DNA of 13,909 nucleotides, from positions 1 through 13,909 of the forward strand of contig NZAS01000073.1 in assembly GCA_002686195.1 (NCBI GenBank). Reading direction: 5' to 3'. A program made the translations under genes and the position numbers. The notes beneath the pieces were generated by a model. It made no database searches. It was not told where the DNA came from and was given only the letters and a program-made list of their open reading frames with translations. This document shows positions 1 through 6,902 of this stretch, piece by piece. This stretch comes from Candidatus Pacearchaeota archaeon. GTDB taxonomy: Archaea > Nanoarchaeota > Nanoarchaeia > Pacearchaeales > GW2011-AR1. Numbering within the stretch: position 1 is the first letter of the stretch; each line of letters begins with the position of its first letter.

Positions 1-134
1 AAGGTGTCCAGAGCCTCGAGTCCGGGGGCCAGCGTCCGACCAAGGGCCGCGCCGAAGGCGGCGACTACCTTCTGTGCCCCCTCTTCGCGCTCGTCGACGG
101 AGGGGTAGTAGTAGTACCTGTGGCCGAGCCTCAC
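1..134 (-). CDS. Partial hypothetical protein, third gene of the left minus-strand operon (3' end off the window)
   Basis: On the minus strand a GTG at 134-132 overlaps the TGA stop (133-131) of the upstream PP-loop/ArcS-like gene as GTGA, the same coupling used elsewhere in this window. The frame stays open to the left edge, giving 44 complete codons. The predicted start is MRLGHRYYYYPSVDEREEG, followed by an Ala-rich stretch that is probably helical (QKVVAAFGAALGRTL). The four consecutive tyrosines come from a repeated TAC. I do not recognise a family. Tight coupling to the two PP-loop genes suggests it belongs to the same functional unit. The evidence is the open frame, the overlap and the operon position; the ribosome binding site is weak (GAGAG close to the start). 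Confidence 0.55.
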   Translation of the reverse strand, partial: MRLGHRYYYYPSVDEREEGAQKVVAAFGAALGRTLAPGLEALDT

Positions 135-2344
135 GCTCTCGATCCCCTGACCTTCCCGCGCAGGTAGCCGCGGTAGGCGTGAGTGGTGGAGCGGTACTCG
201 CCAGGAGCGCACTTGTCTGCCTTGAGGCAGGCGCTGATCCCCACATCGACCACAGGCAGCTTCTTCCCCTTCATGGCTGCCCGAATGAGCCTGGAGTGGT
301 GAGCGGGAAGCGCGAGGTAGATTCGGTCGTACTTCTTGCCGACGCTGTCGAACCACTTCCCCATGCGTTCGGCAAGAAGATCAAAGGCAGCTCCCTGGAG
401 GTGCTCTGGCGGGAAGTCGTAGCTGTCGTTCGGCCAGGTCCGGCTCCATGAGTAGGGAACAATCCCCAGCGGCTCCGAGACAACGAAGAGGTCCACCTTC
501 TTGTTGCCAATGGCGTCGAGGTAGCCGGCCTTATGCGAAGGCGCATCGGGGAAGGGCTTGGTGGCAGCGCAGGGCAGTAGCACCGCGGTCTTGTGCTTCG
601 GTTTCCAGCGCAGGGACTTGCGCCAGTTCTCGGTGATCGCCGAGTCCTTGATCACCTTGAGCCCTTGAGCTGGGCTGGTGACTCCGAAGAAGCGTTTGTT
701 GAGCCTTCCGATCTTGTTGTAGGAGAACGCGCCTCGGATGGGTGACTCCGGCTCGGCGAGGCGCCCCATAATGGCGTCAATCTCGTCCCGGTACTCGTCC
801 ACGAAAGCGGTCAGGTCAGGGATGCGGGACGCCCGCCATAGGTCCCACAAGGTCCCATCGTTCAGAATCCAGAGCTCGCGTTCCTCGTCGTCTAGTTGGT
901 ATGGGCGCTTACTTCCAAACAGAGCGCGAAGGTCCTGGCTGTAAACGCGCTCATTGTACTTGGCCCACTTGGCGGCCGAGACGCGGTGAACCCCTCTACC
1001 ACGGCCCCCGCGGTCAGGCCGCCGCATGTCTCTGCGACCACCTGGCTTCGGGAGCAGGAGATAGGGGCGCAAGCGATTGAGATCGCCGCGCACGTTTCGA
1101 TCCATCGCCGCGCAGTTGCGGTTGTAGCCCTTGCTCATGAGTTCCTGCGCGAGGCGGACCTGCAAGATGTGCGGAAGGTCGTCTGGGCTGAACTTGTGTC
1201 CTCTCGAGGGCCAGGCGGGGTCCAGTTTCCGGATCGCCTCCATGAGCGGCCAACTCAGGTTCCCCCTCGCCACCTGGCTGTTGAGGCCGTTCGGCTTGGC
1301 TCCCCAACTCTCAGTGACCTCGGCGATGGTGCGTCCTCCTTTGCGCAGGTCCTCGCCGCGGAGACTCCAGACTCTCGGCGCTCGCTCGCGTCTCTGCCTT
1401 GCGATGGCCTTGGCTTCGTAGTCCACCACCCGTTGGAACGACTCCGGCTCGGCCAGTCGCAGCGACCAAAACCAAGAGCTCGGTTGAAAATGGCAACTAA
1501 AACAACCACTTTTGGAGACTATCCAATCCCCCTTGTCCAGGATCTTCTGCTCGTCGGCCTTGCTGATCCCCATCTCCACCAGGGGATAGACCTTCTTCAC
1601 CGCCCAGGTGAGCAGGGGGATGGACCGCTTCGCGCCCAGCGACCGCTGGATCTTCCTGGGCTGCAGCGCCGGTGGCGCCCAGATCCGCATGCGCTTGGTT
1701 TCGTCGGCAGCGATGCCGATCATCAGGACGTTGGGAGCGACCTCACCGCGAGAGGCCATGATCCCCCAGCGGTTCAAGGTGATCCCGTACTTCATCACCA
1801 GGAGGTCGTTGAGGACCTCTTCGACCGGGATGATCTTGTGGCGCTCTGTGCAGCTCGCGGTGTTCTTCCCGGTGGTGCGACCGTAGAGGCCGGCTGCCCG
1901 GTCCAGGTCCACCCATTCGTGGTAGCCGCCCACTGCAGCTTTTCGCTGCATTTCAGCGAGGGTGGGTCGGTCGCCGCGGAAGTAGCGCACCTTGCGCCAG
2001 GCAGGGACCTGGTCTACTCCCTTGCGCCAGATCCGCATGAAGGCGAACTGTTCCTGGTCCGGGGGCTTCTGGAGGTTGAAGAACGGAACACCCGCCTTGT
2101 TGCAGGCTTTGGTGACTCTGTCGATGAGGCTGTAGGTGTGATCCCATTCGATCCCGGTGTCCGAGAAAATCACGGCATCGAGGTCGGCCAGCTTGTAGCG
2201 CACCCCGTCCGCCACGACTCCCTTTCCCTGGAGTAGAGCGAAGATCGACATGGAGTCGCGACCCAGGCCCATACTGAGAGCTACAAGCGGGCGCTCCCGG
2301 CCAGGGTCGAGCATGCCGCCGAGTTGCGACAGGAAATCAGGCAT
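131..2344 (-). CDS. Fusion protein: N-terminal PAPS-reductase-like PP-loop domain, C-terminal ArcS-core (DUF5591)-like domain
   Basis: 737 aa. The start is the ATG at 2344-2342, which overlaps the upstream stop as TGATG and is preceded by AGGAGG (2354-2359) with 9-nt spacing. The frame is open further upstream, but that part is antisense-quality and overlaps the previous gene. Residues 24-31 (SMGLGRDS) form an SxGxxxDS-type PP-loop that binds the ATP pyrophosphate. C165 in SCTERHK and C281/C284 in GCFSC match the cysteine positions seen in phage PAPS-reductase-family proteins. Residues about 455-530 carry the pattern LWILNDGTLWDLW, then FVDEYRDEIDAI, which resembles short domains in other phage proteins. 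Residues 591-604 read PCAATKPFPDAPSH, which fits the archaeosine synthase signature PC-X3-KPY-X2-S-X2-H with Y to F and S to A. Residues 621-644 (FVVSEPLGIVP, then SYDF) fit the next conserved block of that domain. The reaction is unknown; true sulfate assimilation is unlikely in this context. A role in base or nucleotide modification is inferred. Confidence 0.8.
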   Translation of the reverse strand: MPDFLSQLGGMLDPGRERPLVALSMGLGRDSMSIFALLQGKGVVADGVRYKLADLDAVIFSDTGIEWDHTYSLIDRVTKACNKAGVPFFNLQKPPDQEQFAFMRIWRKGVDQVPAWRKVRYFRGDRPTLAEMQRKAAVGGYHEWVDLDRAAGLYGRTTGKNTASCTERHKIIPVEEVLNDLLVMKYGITLNRWGIMASRGEVAPNVLMIGIAADETKRMRIWAPPALQPRKIQRSLGAKRSIPLLTWAVKKVYPLVEMGISKADEQKILDKGDWIVSKSGCFSCHFQPSSWFWSLRLAEPESFQRVVDYEAKAIARQRRERAPRVWSLRGEDLRKGGRTIAEVTESWGAKPNGLNSQVARGNLSWPLMEAIRKLDPAWPSRGHKFSPDDLPHILQVRLAQELMSKGYNRNCAAMDRNVRGDLNRLRPYLLLPKPGGRRDMRRPDRGGRGRGVHRVSAAKWAKYNERVYSQDLRALFGSKRPYQLDDEERELWILNDGTLWDLWRASRIPDLTAFVDEYRDEIDAIMGRLAEPESPIRGAFSYNKIGRLNKRFFGVTSPAQGLKVIKDSAITENWRKSLRWKPKHKTAVLLPCAATKPFPDAPSHKAGYLDAIGNKKVDLFVVSEPLGIVPYSWSRTWPNDSYDFPPEHLQGAAFDLLAERMGKWFDSVGKKYDRIYLALPAHHSRLIRAAMKGKKLPVVDVGISACLKADKCAPGEYRSTTHAYRGYLRGKVRGSRA

Positions 2345-3618
2345 CAGGTCGGCCCTCCTCGGCCCTTGAACGCTCCCGTCGGCAGTCGCCAGTCGCCCTT
2401 CACATGCACCATGGCTGGAGTGAATCTTCGCCCACCCATCGCGACTGGGAGCCACTTCTTGCGGATGGGTGCAGGAATGGAGGCGATGATTCTCTGGGCT
2501 TGAGCCTCCCCTTTGTCGGCAGCTTCCGTCAAGGTCACACCGTGGGTAATGGTGGCCCCCTTGCGCCGCTCCGCTTTGACCAGGCCGCGGAACTGACCTG
2601 GGGCAAACCTGCGCATCAAGGCCCAGTGCGCGGGAGAGGTGTAGATGCAGCCAAAACAGGAGCAGTGGCTCCAGCCCAATTCGTAGGCCGGATGGGGTTG
2701 GATCTTGTGGCGCTTCATCAGCGCCCAGACCTCTTCTTCGGTGAGGTGATGCACCGGGCGCCACTGGTCCACATAGCGCCGGGTCGGCGCGTGAGTGCGG
2801 TGGGGTTGGACACTGGAATACCTGGCCCGGTCCTTGGACTCTTCGCGGCGCTCACCAGTCACTACCAGGAAGCGGGGGATGTGGCCCAAGGCTTCTTTGC
2901 TGAGGCGGGCACTGTAGAGAATCCCCTTGTCCGCCGGCTCCATCTTCATGCCGTAGGTACACCAGCGTTTCACCATATCCTTCTTGGCGGGCCAGCCCGG
3001 CCGTCCCTCGAGCCAGCCTGCCTCGGTGGTCGCTTCGCGGACGACGCGCCGGCCTCGCTCGTCGAGGTCCTCGAAGTACATGGGATACATGTGCCGACCC
3101 TTGCGCTGTAGCTCGCCGATGATCCCCTCGGCTCGCCACTGCGTCCACAGGGGAAGACCCATCGCCTTGGCGGCAGCAGCGACGTATTCCCGCGTCACCG
3201 GCCAGTCCATCGAGGACACCGCGCCGTCGTCGCCTTCCCCGTCGACGTTCTGGTGCCATATCTCGATCTTGTCTCTCGGAGCTCCCGCCTCCAGGAGCCA
3301 GAGCAGGGCGGCCCAGGAATCCTTGCCGCCGCTGAACTGAACGAGGATCTTGTCATAGTCGGACCAGCGAACTCCGCGCGGACGCTTCCAGCTCTTTGTG
3401 GACTCAGCGACCTGGGGCCGGGGAGACGTAATGGTGACCCCCGGAAAAACTGTCTTTGCCTTCCGATCCCAGGACCCATCCACCCACGGGATCTTCTCCC
3501 CCGAAGCCGGCAGACGAAGGGACAGCTCTCCACCCGGATCGGCAAAGGCCGCTATCCTGAGTTGCTGGAGGATGTCGAGCGCCCGCTGACCGGAGCCGTG
3601 GATTGGACAGTGTCTCAT
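2344..3618 (-). CDS. Phosphoadenosine phosphosulfate reductase-family PP-loop protein (DndC-like features)
   Basis: 424 aa. FSGGKDS (PP-loop, S96-S101) is followed by family landmarks in order: C220 in RWCTYGMKMEP, the GERREESKDRARY block (about 255-267), the RPVHHLTEEEVWALMKRH block (287-304), HPAYELG, and a cysteine cluster C319, C321, C324 (HCSCFGC). This is the layout of PAPS reductases and of DndC-type proteins, which activate a substrate with ATP and often carry an Fe-S cluster. The 80-residue N-terminus before the PP-loop is not recognised. The start is uncertain. ATG 3618 is preferred because the 57 nt up to the alternative ATG at 3675 are AT-richer and use ATA, CTA and TTA codons that are rare in this window; neither start has a clear ribosome binding site. 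The gene heads the operon and its stop overlaps the next start. In phages such proteins are usually linked to DNA modification or sulfur chemistry, but the function here is unproven. Confidence 0.85.
   Translation of the reverse strand: MRHCPIHGSGQRALDILQQLRIAAFADPGGELSLRLPASGEKIPWVDGSWDRKAKTVFPGVTITSPRPQVAESTKSWKRPRGVRWSDYDKILVQFSGGKDSWAALLWLLEAGAPRDKIEIWHQNVDGEGDDGAVSSMDWPVTREYVAAAAKAMGLPLWTQWRAEGIIGELQRKGRHMYPMYFEDLDERGRRVVREATTEAGWLEGRPGWPAKKDMVKRWCTYGMKMEPADKGILYSARLSKEALGHIPRFLVVTGERREESKDRARYSSVQPHRTHAPTRRYVDQWRPVHHLTEEEVWALMKRHKIQPHPAYELGWSHCSCFGCIYTSPAHWALMRRFAPGQFRGLVKAERRKGATITHGVTLTEAADKGEAQAQRIIASIPAPIRKKWLPVAMGGRRFTPAMVHVKGDWRLPTGAFKGRGGPT
2354..2359 (-). promoter_or_regulatory. 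Ribosome binding site setting the start of the PP-loop/ArcS-like gene
   Basis: AGGAGG on the minus strand lies inside the 3' end of the upstream PP-loop gene, 9 nt before the ATG at 2344. Together with the TGATG stop/start overlap it fixes the start and argues against the longer open frame that reaches back to 2764. Confidence 0.7.
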
Positions 3619-3695
3619 TACGGGGCAGTATAAGCGTCGCCGCTTCTGTAGTATGTTTGCCCTTGCTGAAATCATTCAGGATGCAGGAGATCCCG
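3619..3695. promoter_or_regulatory. Divergent promoter region between the left minus operon and the long plus operon
   Basis: These 77 bases separate the two divergent operons and are AT-richer than either side. AGTATAAG at 3627-3634 contains TATAAG on the plus strand and TATACT on the minus strand, so a shared -10 core could serve both directions; no good -35 is spaced correctly for either. Two short inverted repeats are present: AAGCG/CGCTT (3632-3645, 4-nt loop) and CTGAA/TTCAG (3666-3679, 4-nt loop). They are possible operator half-sites, but each is only 5 bp. The promoter position is a guess; only the divergent arrangement is certain. Confidence 0.4.
3684..3689 (+). promoter_or_regulatory. 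Ribosome binding site of the first plus-strand operon gene
   Basis: AGGAGA lies 6 nt before the ATG at 3696 and selects that start over in-frame ATGs at 3603 and 3681, which have no comparable site. Confidence 0.65.
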
Positions 3696-5084
3696 ATGGC
3701 CGCGAGGAAGAGGAAAGGTCGCCGGAACCGCCGAGATCGGGGAACCTTTGACGAGGCCGCCCAGGCATGGGCGGATACAGTCAACGAATGGTACGACCTG
3801 GGGGCGACCCAGGCCGAAATGAAGCTGGCCTATGCAGCCTACGCACAGGACAAGACCGCAGACTATCTGCGGGCCTTTTTTCGCGCGAAGCAGAGCGGTT
3901 ACCCCGGCACCTGGTTTATGCACCTGGACACCGAAGATCGGGAGGGACTTGCGAACGCAATCGAGCGTATGCGGGAGGGGGAGACCGGGCCCTTCCCAGC
4001 AGCTCCTGGGCTGACCAAGGAATTGGCAAGGAGGGCCCTGCTCCTCCCAAAGGGCAACCCCAAGGGCAACGGTAGCTGGAACAGACACAAACGAGAGGGT
4101 CGAGGCATGAAGAACTGTCCATACACTGCAAAGAAGAGAAGACGAGCTCTTTTCAACATCCTCACTCTCGGCATGGCCGACCGGGTGATCCCGTCGCGCA
4201 ACCCACAGGGCGAGTTCCTTCCCTTCTCGGTGGCAGCTCCTGCTCTCGACGACTACCGGAAGACCCGCTCCCACCGGCCAGCCCTGTCTCGGGATCTGCG
4301 CGGGCGCTTTGTCTCCGAAGACATCGAGGCCGCCGGCCTGGTGCGGGGCGGCAGCAATCGCGCTATCCCCTCTCGCAACCCGGAAGGAGAGTTCCTTCCT
4401 TACTCGGAAGCAGCTCCCGCCCTGGAGGACTACCGCAAGACGCGCTCCTATCGACCCGCTCTGTCTCGGGATCTGCAGGGTCGCTTCGTCTCCGAAGACG
4501 TCGAGGCTGCGGGCCTGGTGCGAGGCGGGCGCAACCTCAGCTTCCGCCAGTGGTGCGAACTCGAGGCGCGAGAGAGCGAGAAGCAAGAAGGCATGGTCTG
4601 GGACAAGAAGCGCCACAAGTGGGTCAAGCCTCGCGGCCAGCGCAAGGACGTCGGTGGTTTCGAGATCCGAAAGGGCAAGTGGAAAGGCGAAGAAGTGGGT
4701 CGAGGCCGCGCTCGTCACCGCTACTCGGGCAACCCCCTCACCACTCAGCGCCGCCGCATGCCGGCCAGCGATTTCGCACTGCCTGTCTCGGCGCAAAGCG
4801 CCAAGTTCAAGAGGGACCACCCCAAGAACGCCGGGGCCTATCCCATGTTCGACCGCGCTCACGCAGCCAACGCTCGCTCCAGGGCGACGCAGATGCTCAA
4901 TGCAGGCTGGCTCACCTTGCGCGAAGCCCAGACAATCTACAACCGCACCTCGGACCGCTGGGACTTCGCCTACAAGCGTCTCGAGCAGAACCGCCAGGGC
5001 AAGTGGCGAAGTGTGAAGGTCGCGTCGAAGCCGCCGCTGCGAGCTGCCGCCAATCGCTACTCACCCTACAATCCTAATTGGTAG
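3696..5084 (+). CDS. Basic phage-type protein with two tandem 59-aa repeats and a C-terminal DFALP/YP..D..HA motif
   Basis: 462 aa, very basic from its first residues (MAARKRKGRRNRRDRG). Residues about 20-140 look helical and contain no domain I recognise. Residues 163-221 and 222-280 are a near-perfect tandem repeat: both copies share SRNPxGEFLP, APAL, DYRKTRS, RPALSRDL, GRFVSED and EAAGLVRGG. Within each copy the two halves resemble each other (SRNPxGEFLP versus SRDLxGRFVS), so there are four sub-units. The C-terminus (about 359-397) has SDFALPVS, then YPMFDRAHAANARSR, close to a short FALP...YP..D..HA..A..R motif seen in many phage and mobile-element proteins of unknown role. It is the first gene of the long plus operon, 19 nt before the next gene. 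A nucleic-acid or virion-core role would suit the charge, but this is inference. Confidence 0.8.
   Translation: MAARKRKGRRNRRDRGTFDEAAQAWADTVNEWYDLGATQAEMKLAYAAYAQDKTADYLRAFFRAKQSGYPGTWFMHLDTEDREGLANAIERMREGETGPFPAAPGLTKELARRALLLPKGNPKGNGSWNRHKREGRGMKNCPYTAKKRRRALFNILTLGMADRVIPSRNPQGEFLPFSVAAPALDDYRKTRSHRPALSRDLRGRFVSEDIEAAGLVRGGSNRAIPSRNPEGEFLPYSEAAPALEDYRKTRSYRPALSRDLQGRFVSEDVEAAGLVRGGRNLSFRQWCELEARESEKQEGMVWDKKRHKWVKPRGQRKDVGGFEIRKGKWKGEEVGRGRARHRYSGNPLTTQRRRMPASDFALPVSAQSAKFKRDHPKNAGAYPMFDRAHAANARSRATQMLNAGWLTLREAQTIYNRTSDRWDFAYKRLEQNRQGKWRSVKVASKPPLRAAANRYSPYNPNW
4182..4358 (+). repeat. Tandem coding repeat, copy 1 (59 codons)
   Basis: This is the first of two adjacent 177-bp units inside the basic protein gene. 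It encodes RVIPSRNPQGEFLP through to LVRGGSN. The DNA copies have drifted mostly at third codon positions while the protein is conserved, which suggests an old duplication kept by selection. Confidence 0.9.
4359..4535 (+). repeat. Tandem coding repeat, copy 2 (59 codons)
   Basis: Directly abutting second unit, encoding RAIPSRNPEGEFLP through to LVRGGRN. By eye it differs from copy 1 at about ten residues, mostly conservative changes (F/Y, D/E, I/V, H/Y). Confidence 0.9.
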
Positions 5085-5103
5085 TTGTGACAAGGGACTG
5101 ACG

Positions 5104-5937
5104 ATGTATCACGGCTACGAAGATCCAACCGCCCATCCAGGCCAGTCCTGCGCGGAGGCTCACCCAGGCATGACTCACGGTCAGTGGGAGGGTGACACCT
5201 ACGGCTACGACGACTACCTGGACGACTACGGATCGGCTGTCATGCTGTCGCCAGAAGCCAGGTTGAATATGTTCATCATGGCTCCCGGCAAGGGCGTGAT
5301 CCGCAAGGGCTCCACGGGCACGGAGGTCAGGCGACTCCAGAAGCAGCTCAAGTACCTCGGCCATGACATCGGCAAGGTCGACGGGGCGTTCGGACCCAAC
5401 ACCAAGAAGCATGTGAAAATGGCGCAAAAGGCAGCCTCCCTCAAGGCAGACGGAGTGGTTGGACCTAAAACCTGGGCCGCCCTTTCCGAAGCGGTGAAGG
5501 TTGAGATGAAAAGGAAGCAACTCGCGCAGCGGATTAGCACCGCCCCTCCGGCGCCCCGGTTCTCGCCAGGTGATGTCACGGGGGTACTGTCATCAACGCT
5601 CGATCCCCTCGTCTCGCTCCCGTCGCCCTCGCCGCAGCCCACCCCCTTCCAGCCGGTCGCCATCGCCGCCCCCGGCCCTCCGCGGCCAGAGCATGGGGTG
5701 AAAGCCTTCCTCGAAGCAGCCGATGGGGTGGACTACACCGTCATGGGTGTCTCCGGCTTGGCGGGCGGCTGGCTCGTCGGTACCGTGGCGCGAGGAATCG
5801 ACGTACCCTGGTGGATGGGCGCATTGGTCGGCCTCGGCGTAGCGGGTGGAGCTGGACTCGCTGCTTCGGTGAAGCTCAGGCACAAAGACAGCCTCGAAGG
5901 CGATTTTGCGTTCGCTGACGAACTGCTATTGGAGTAA
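5104..5937 (+). CDS. Membrane protein with a peptidoglycan-binding domain (PG_binding_1-like)
   Basis: 277 aa. The start is ATG 5104 with AAGGGA (5092-5097) 6 nt upstream. Residues 1-45 are rich in Tyr, Gly and Asp (YGYDDYLDDYG). Residues about 65-130 match the peptidoglycan-binding helical fold: IRKGSTGTEVRRLQKQL, then VDGAFGPNT, then ADGVVGPKTWAAL. A Pro/Ser-rich linker follows (about 147-195). Two Gly-rich hydrophobic segments at about 212-230 and 236-257 flank the turn RGIDVPWW, followed by DFAFADE near the end. No lytic catalytic residues are seen, so it probably binds the cell wall rather than cutting it. The pair of helices plus DFAF is shared with the next gene, 3 nt downstream. Likely a virion or lysis-related envelope protein; a host-entry role is inferred. 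Confidence 0.8.
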   Translation: MYHGYEDPTAHPGQSCAEAHPGMTHGQWEGDTYGYDDYLDDYGSAVMLSPEARLNMFIMAPGKGVIRKGSTGTEVRRLQKQLKYLGHDIGKVDGAFGPNTKKHVKMAQKAASLKADGVVGPKTWAALSEAVKVEMKRKQLAQRISTAPPAPRFSPGDVTGVLSSTLDPLVSLPSPSPQPTPFQPVAIAAPGPPRPEHGVKAFLEAADGVDYTVMGVSGLAGGWLVGTVARGIDVPWWMGALVGLGVAGGAGLAASVKLRHKDSLEGDFAFADELLLE

Positions 5938-5940
5938 GCG

Positions 5941-6894
5941 ATGCAATATGTTGGCTATGACGAATACGTCGGATATGACGACGACGATGACTACCTGGAC
6001 GAGCCTGAGTTCGGCGCCTGGGAAGGTTCTCTGGCGCTCCAGGGCGACTACGGAGATCAGTACGGCATCGAGGCGTCGGGGTTGATCTCGACCTCGCAGT
6101 GGGTCGGCGCTGCCGCCGGAGCTGCTGGTGCGGCCTGGGCGGGTGGCAAGACCGCGGAAGACTTCGGCATGGACCCCTGGATCGGCCAACTCCTGGGCGG
6201 CGCCGCCGGTGCGGCGGCGGGTTTTGTCCTCCCCGTGATAGTGCGAAACAGGATGCCCGCCATGGGCGACGACGAGGACTTCGCTTTCAGCGGCGACCCA
6301 AAGAAGGACTACGACAGAGCGAAGTCCAAGTGGAAGCACTGGAAGGGGAAGTACGAGCGCCAGAACAAGAAGAAGTTCAAGAGCGGCCCCCTGAAAGGCA
6401 AAGTCAAGGACCCACTGGGCTGGCGCGTTGCCAAGGACAAGATGAAGTCCTGGAAGAAGAAGATGGACAAGGCCCAAGCCGCCGGGGGCGGCCCCAAGCC
6501 CAAGGCGCAGAAGCAACCCACGCCTCCGGTCACTGGCGGACCCACGCTCGAAACCGACATCATGGCCCAGATGGCTGACCTCACAAGCGGCGGCATGCCG
6601 ACCGACCTGGGGAGCTGGGGTACGGGCACAGCGACGGCACCTGTTCGCGATCCGGTAACCGGAGAAATCCGCACTGATGTCGCCCAACTCGACCCCGCCA
6701 CTGTGGCGGCTCGCGGCGGCCCGCCGGAAGAACAGGGGTGGTTCTCCGCGCCCATGTGGGACGACGGACCCTCCCGCGCCATCATTATCGGTTCCACCAC
6801 CGGACTCCTCGCAGCGGGCGGCCTCGCCTGGTGGCTACTCTCCGGCGACGGAGAAGATGCGCTCGGTGAGGACTATCAGGACGCCCTCGGGTAG
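5941..6894 (+). CDS. Acidic/Tyr-rich membrane protein with basic linker and three hydrophobic segments
   Basis: 317 aa. The ribosome binding site GGAG overlaps the previous gene's stop (GGAGTAAGCGATG). The N-terminus is a short tandem of YVGYD followed by an Asp run. Gly/Ala-rich hydrophobic segments lie at about 52-70 and 79-103, then DFAF at 113-116. This module matches the C-terminal part of the preceding protein, with the same turn containing D, P and W. Residues about 120-192 are strongly Lys-rich (KSKWKHWKGK, then KSWKKKMDK), then a Pro/Gly-rich stretch, and a final hydrophobic helix at about 279-301 with an acidic tail. There is no enzyme motif. Probably a structural membrane or virion protein that works with its neighbour; I do not recognise a named family. 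Confidence 0.75.
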   Translation: MQYVGYDEYVGYDDDDDYLDEPEFGAWEGSLALQGDYGDQYGIEASGLISTSQWVGAAAGAAGAAWAGGKTAEDFGMDPWIGQLLGGAAGAAAGFVLPVIVRNRMPAMGDDEDFAFSGDPKKDYDRAKSKWKHWKGKYERQNKKKFKSGPLKGKVKDPLGWRVAKDKMKSWKKKMDKAQAAGGGPKPKAQKQPTPPVTGGPTLETDIMAQMADLTSGGMPTDLGSWGTGTATAPVRDPVTGEIRTDVAQLDPATVAARGGPPEEQGWFSAPMWDDGPSRAIIIGSTTGLLAAGGLAWWLLSGDGEDALGEDYQDALG

Positions 6895-6902
6895 GAGGGA
6901 CC

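Noticed and set aside
896..2236. Long plus-strand open frame opposite the PP-loop/ArcS-like gene
   Set aside because: Antisense shadow of a gene with clear motifs; no ribosome binding site and no recognisable domain.
2345..2764. Upstream extension of the PP-loop/ArcS-like gene (open frame to 2764)
   Set aside because: It overlaps the coding end of the upstream PP-loop gene in another frame, has non-protein-like composition, and the TGATG overlap with AGGAGG fixes the start at 2344.
3619..3675. N-terminal extension of the first PP-loop protein to ATG 3675
   Set aside because: AT-rich stretch with rare codons (ATA, CTA, TTA), no ribosome binding site, and located in the divergent promoter gap. 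It is not excluded completely, because the added CPVMRHCP string could be real.
3672..4862. Long minus-strand open frame opposite the basic repeat protein
   Set aside because: Antisense shadow produced by high GC; the plus-strand frame has conserved protein repeats with silent-site drift, which shows which strand is coding.
4309..5016. Alternative-frame plus-strand ORF inside the repeat protein
   Set aside because: Its composition is Ser/Arg/Ala-rich as expected of an out-of-frame reading, and the repeat conservation is in the other frame.
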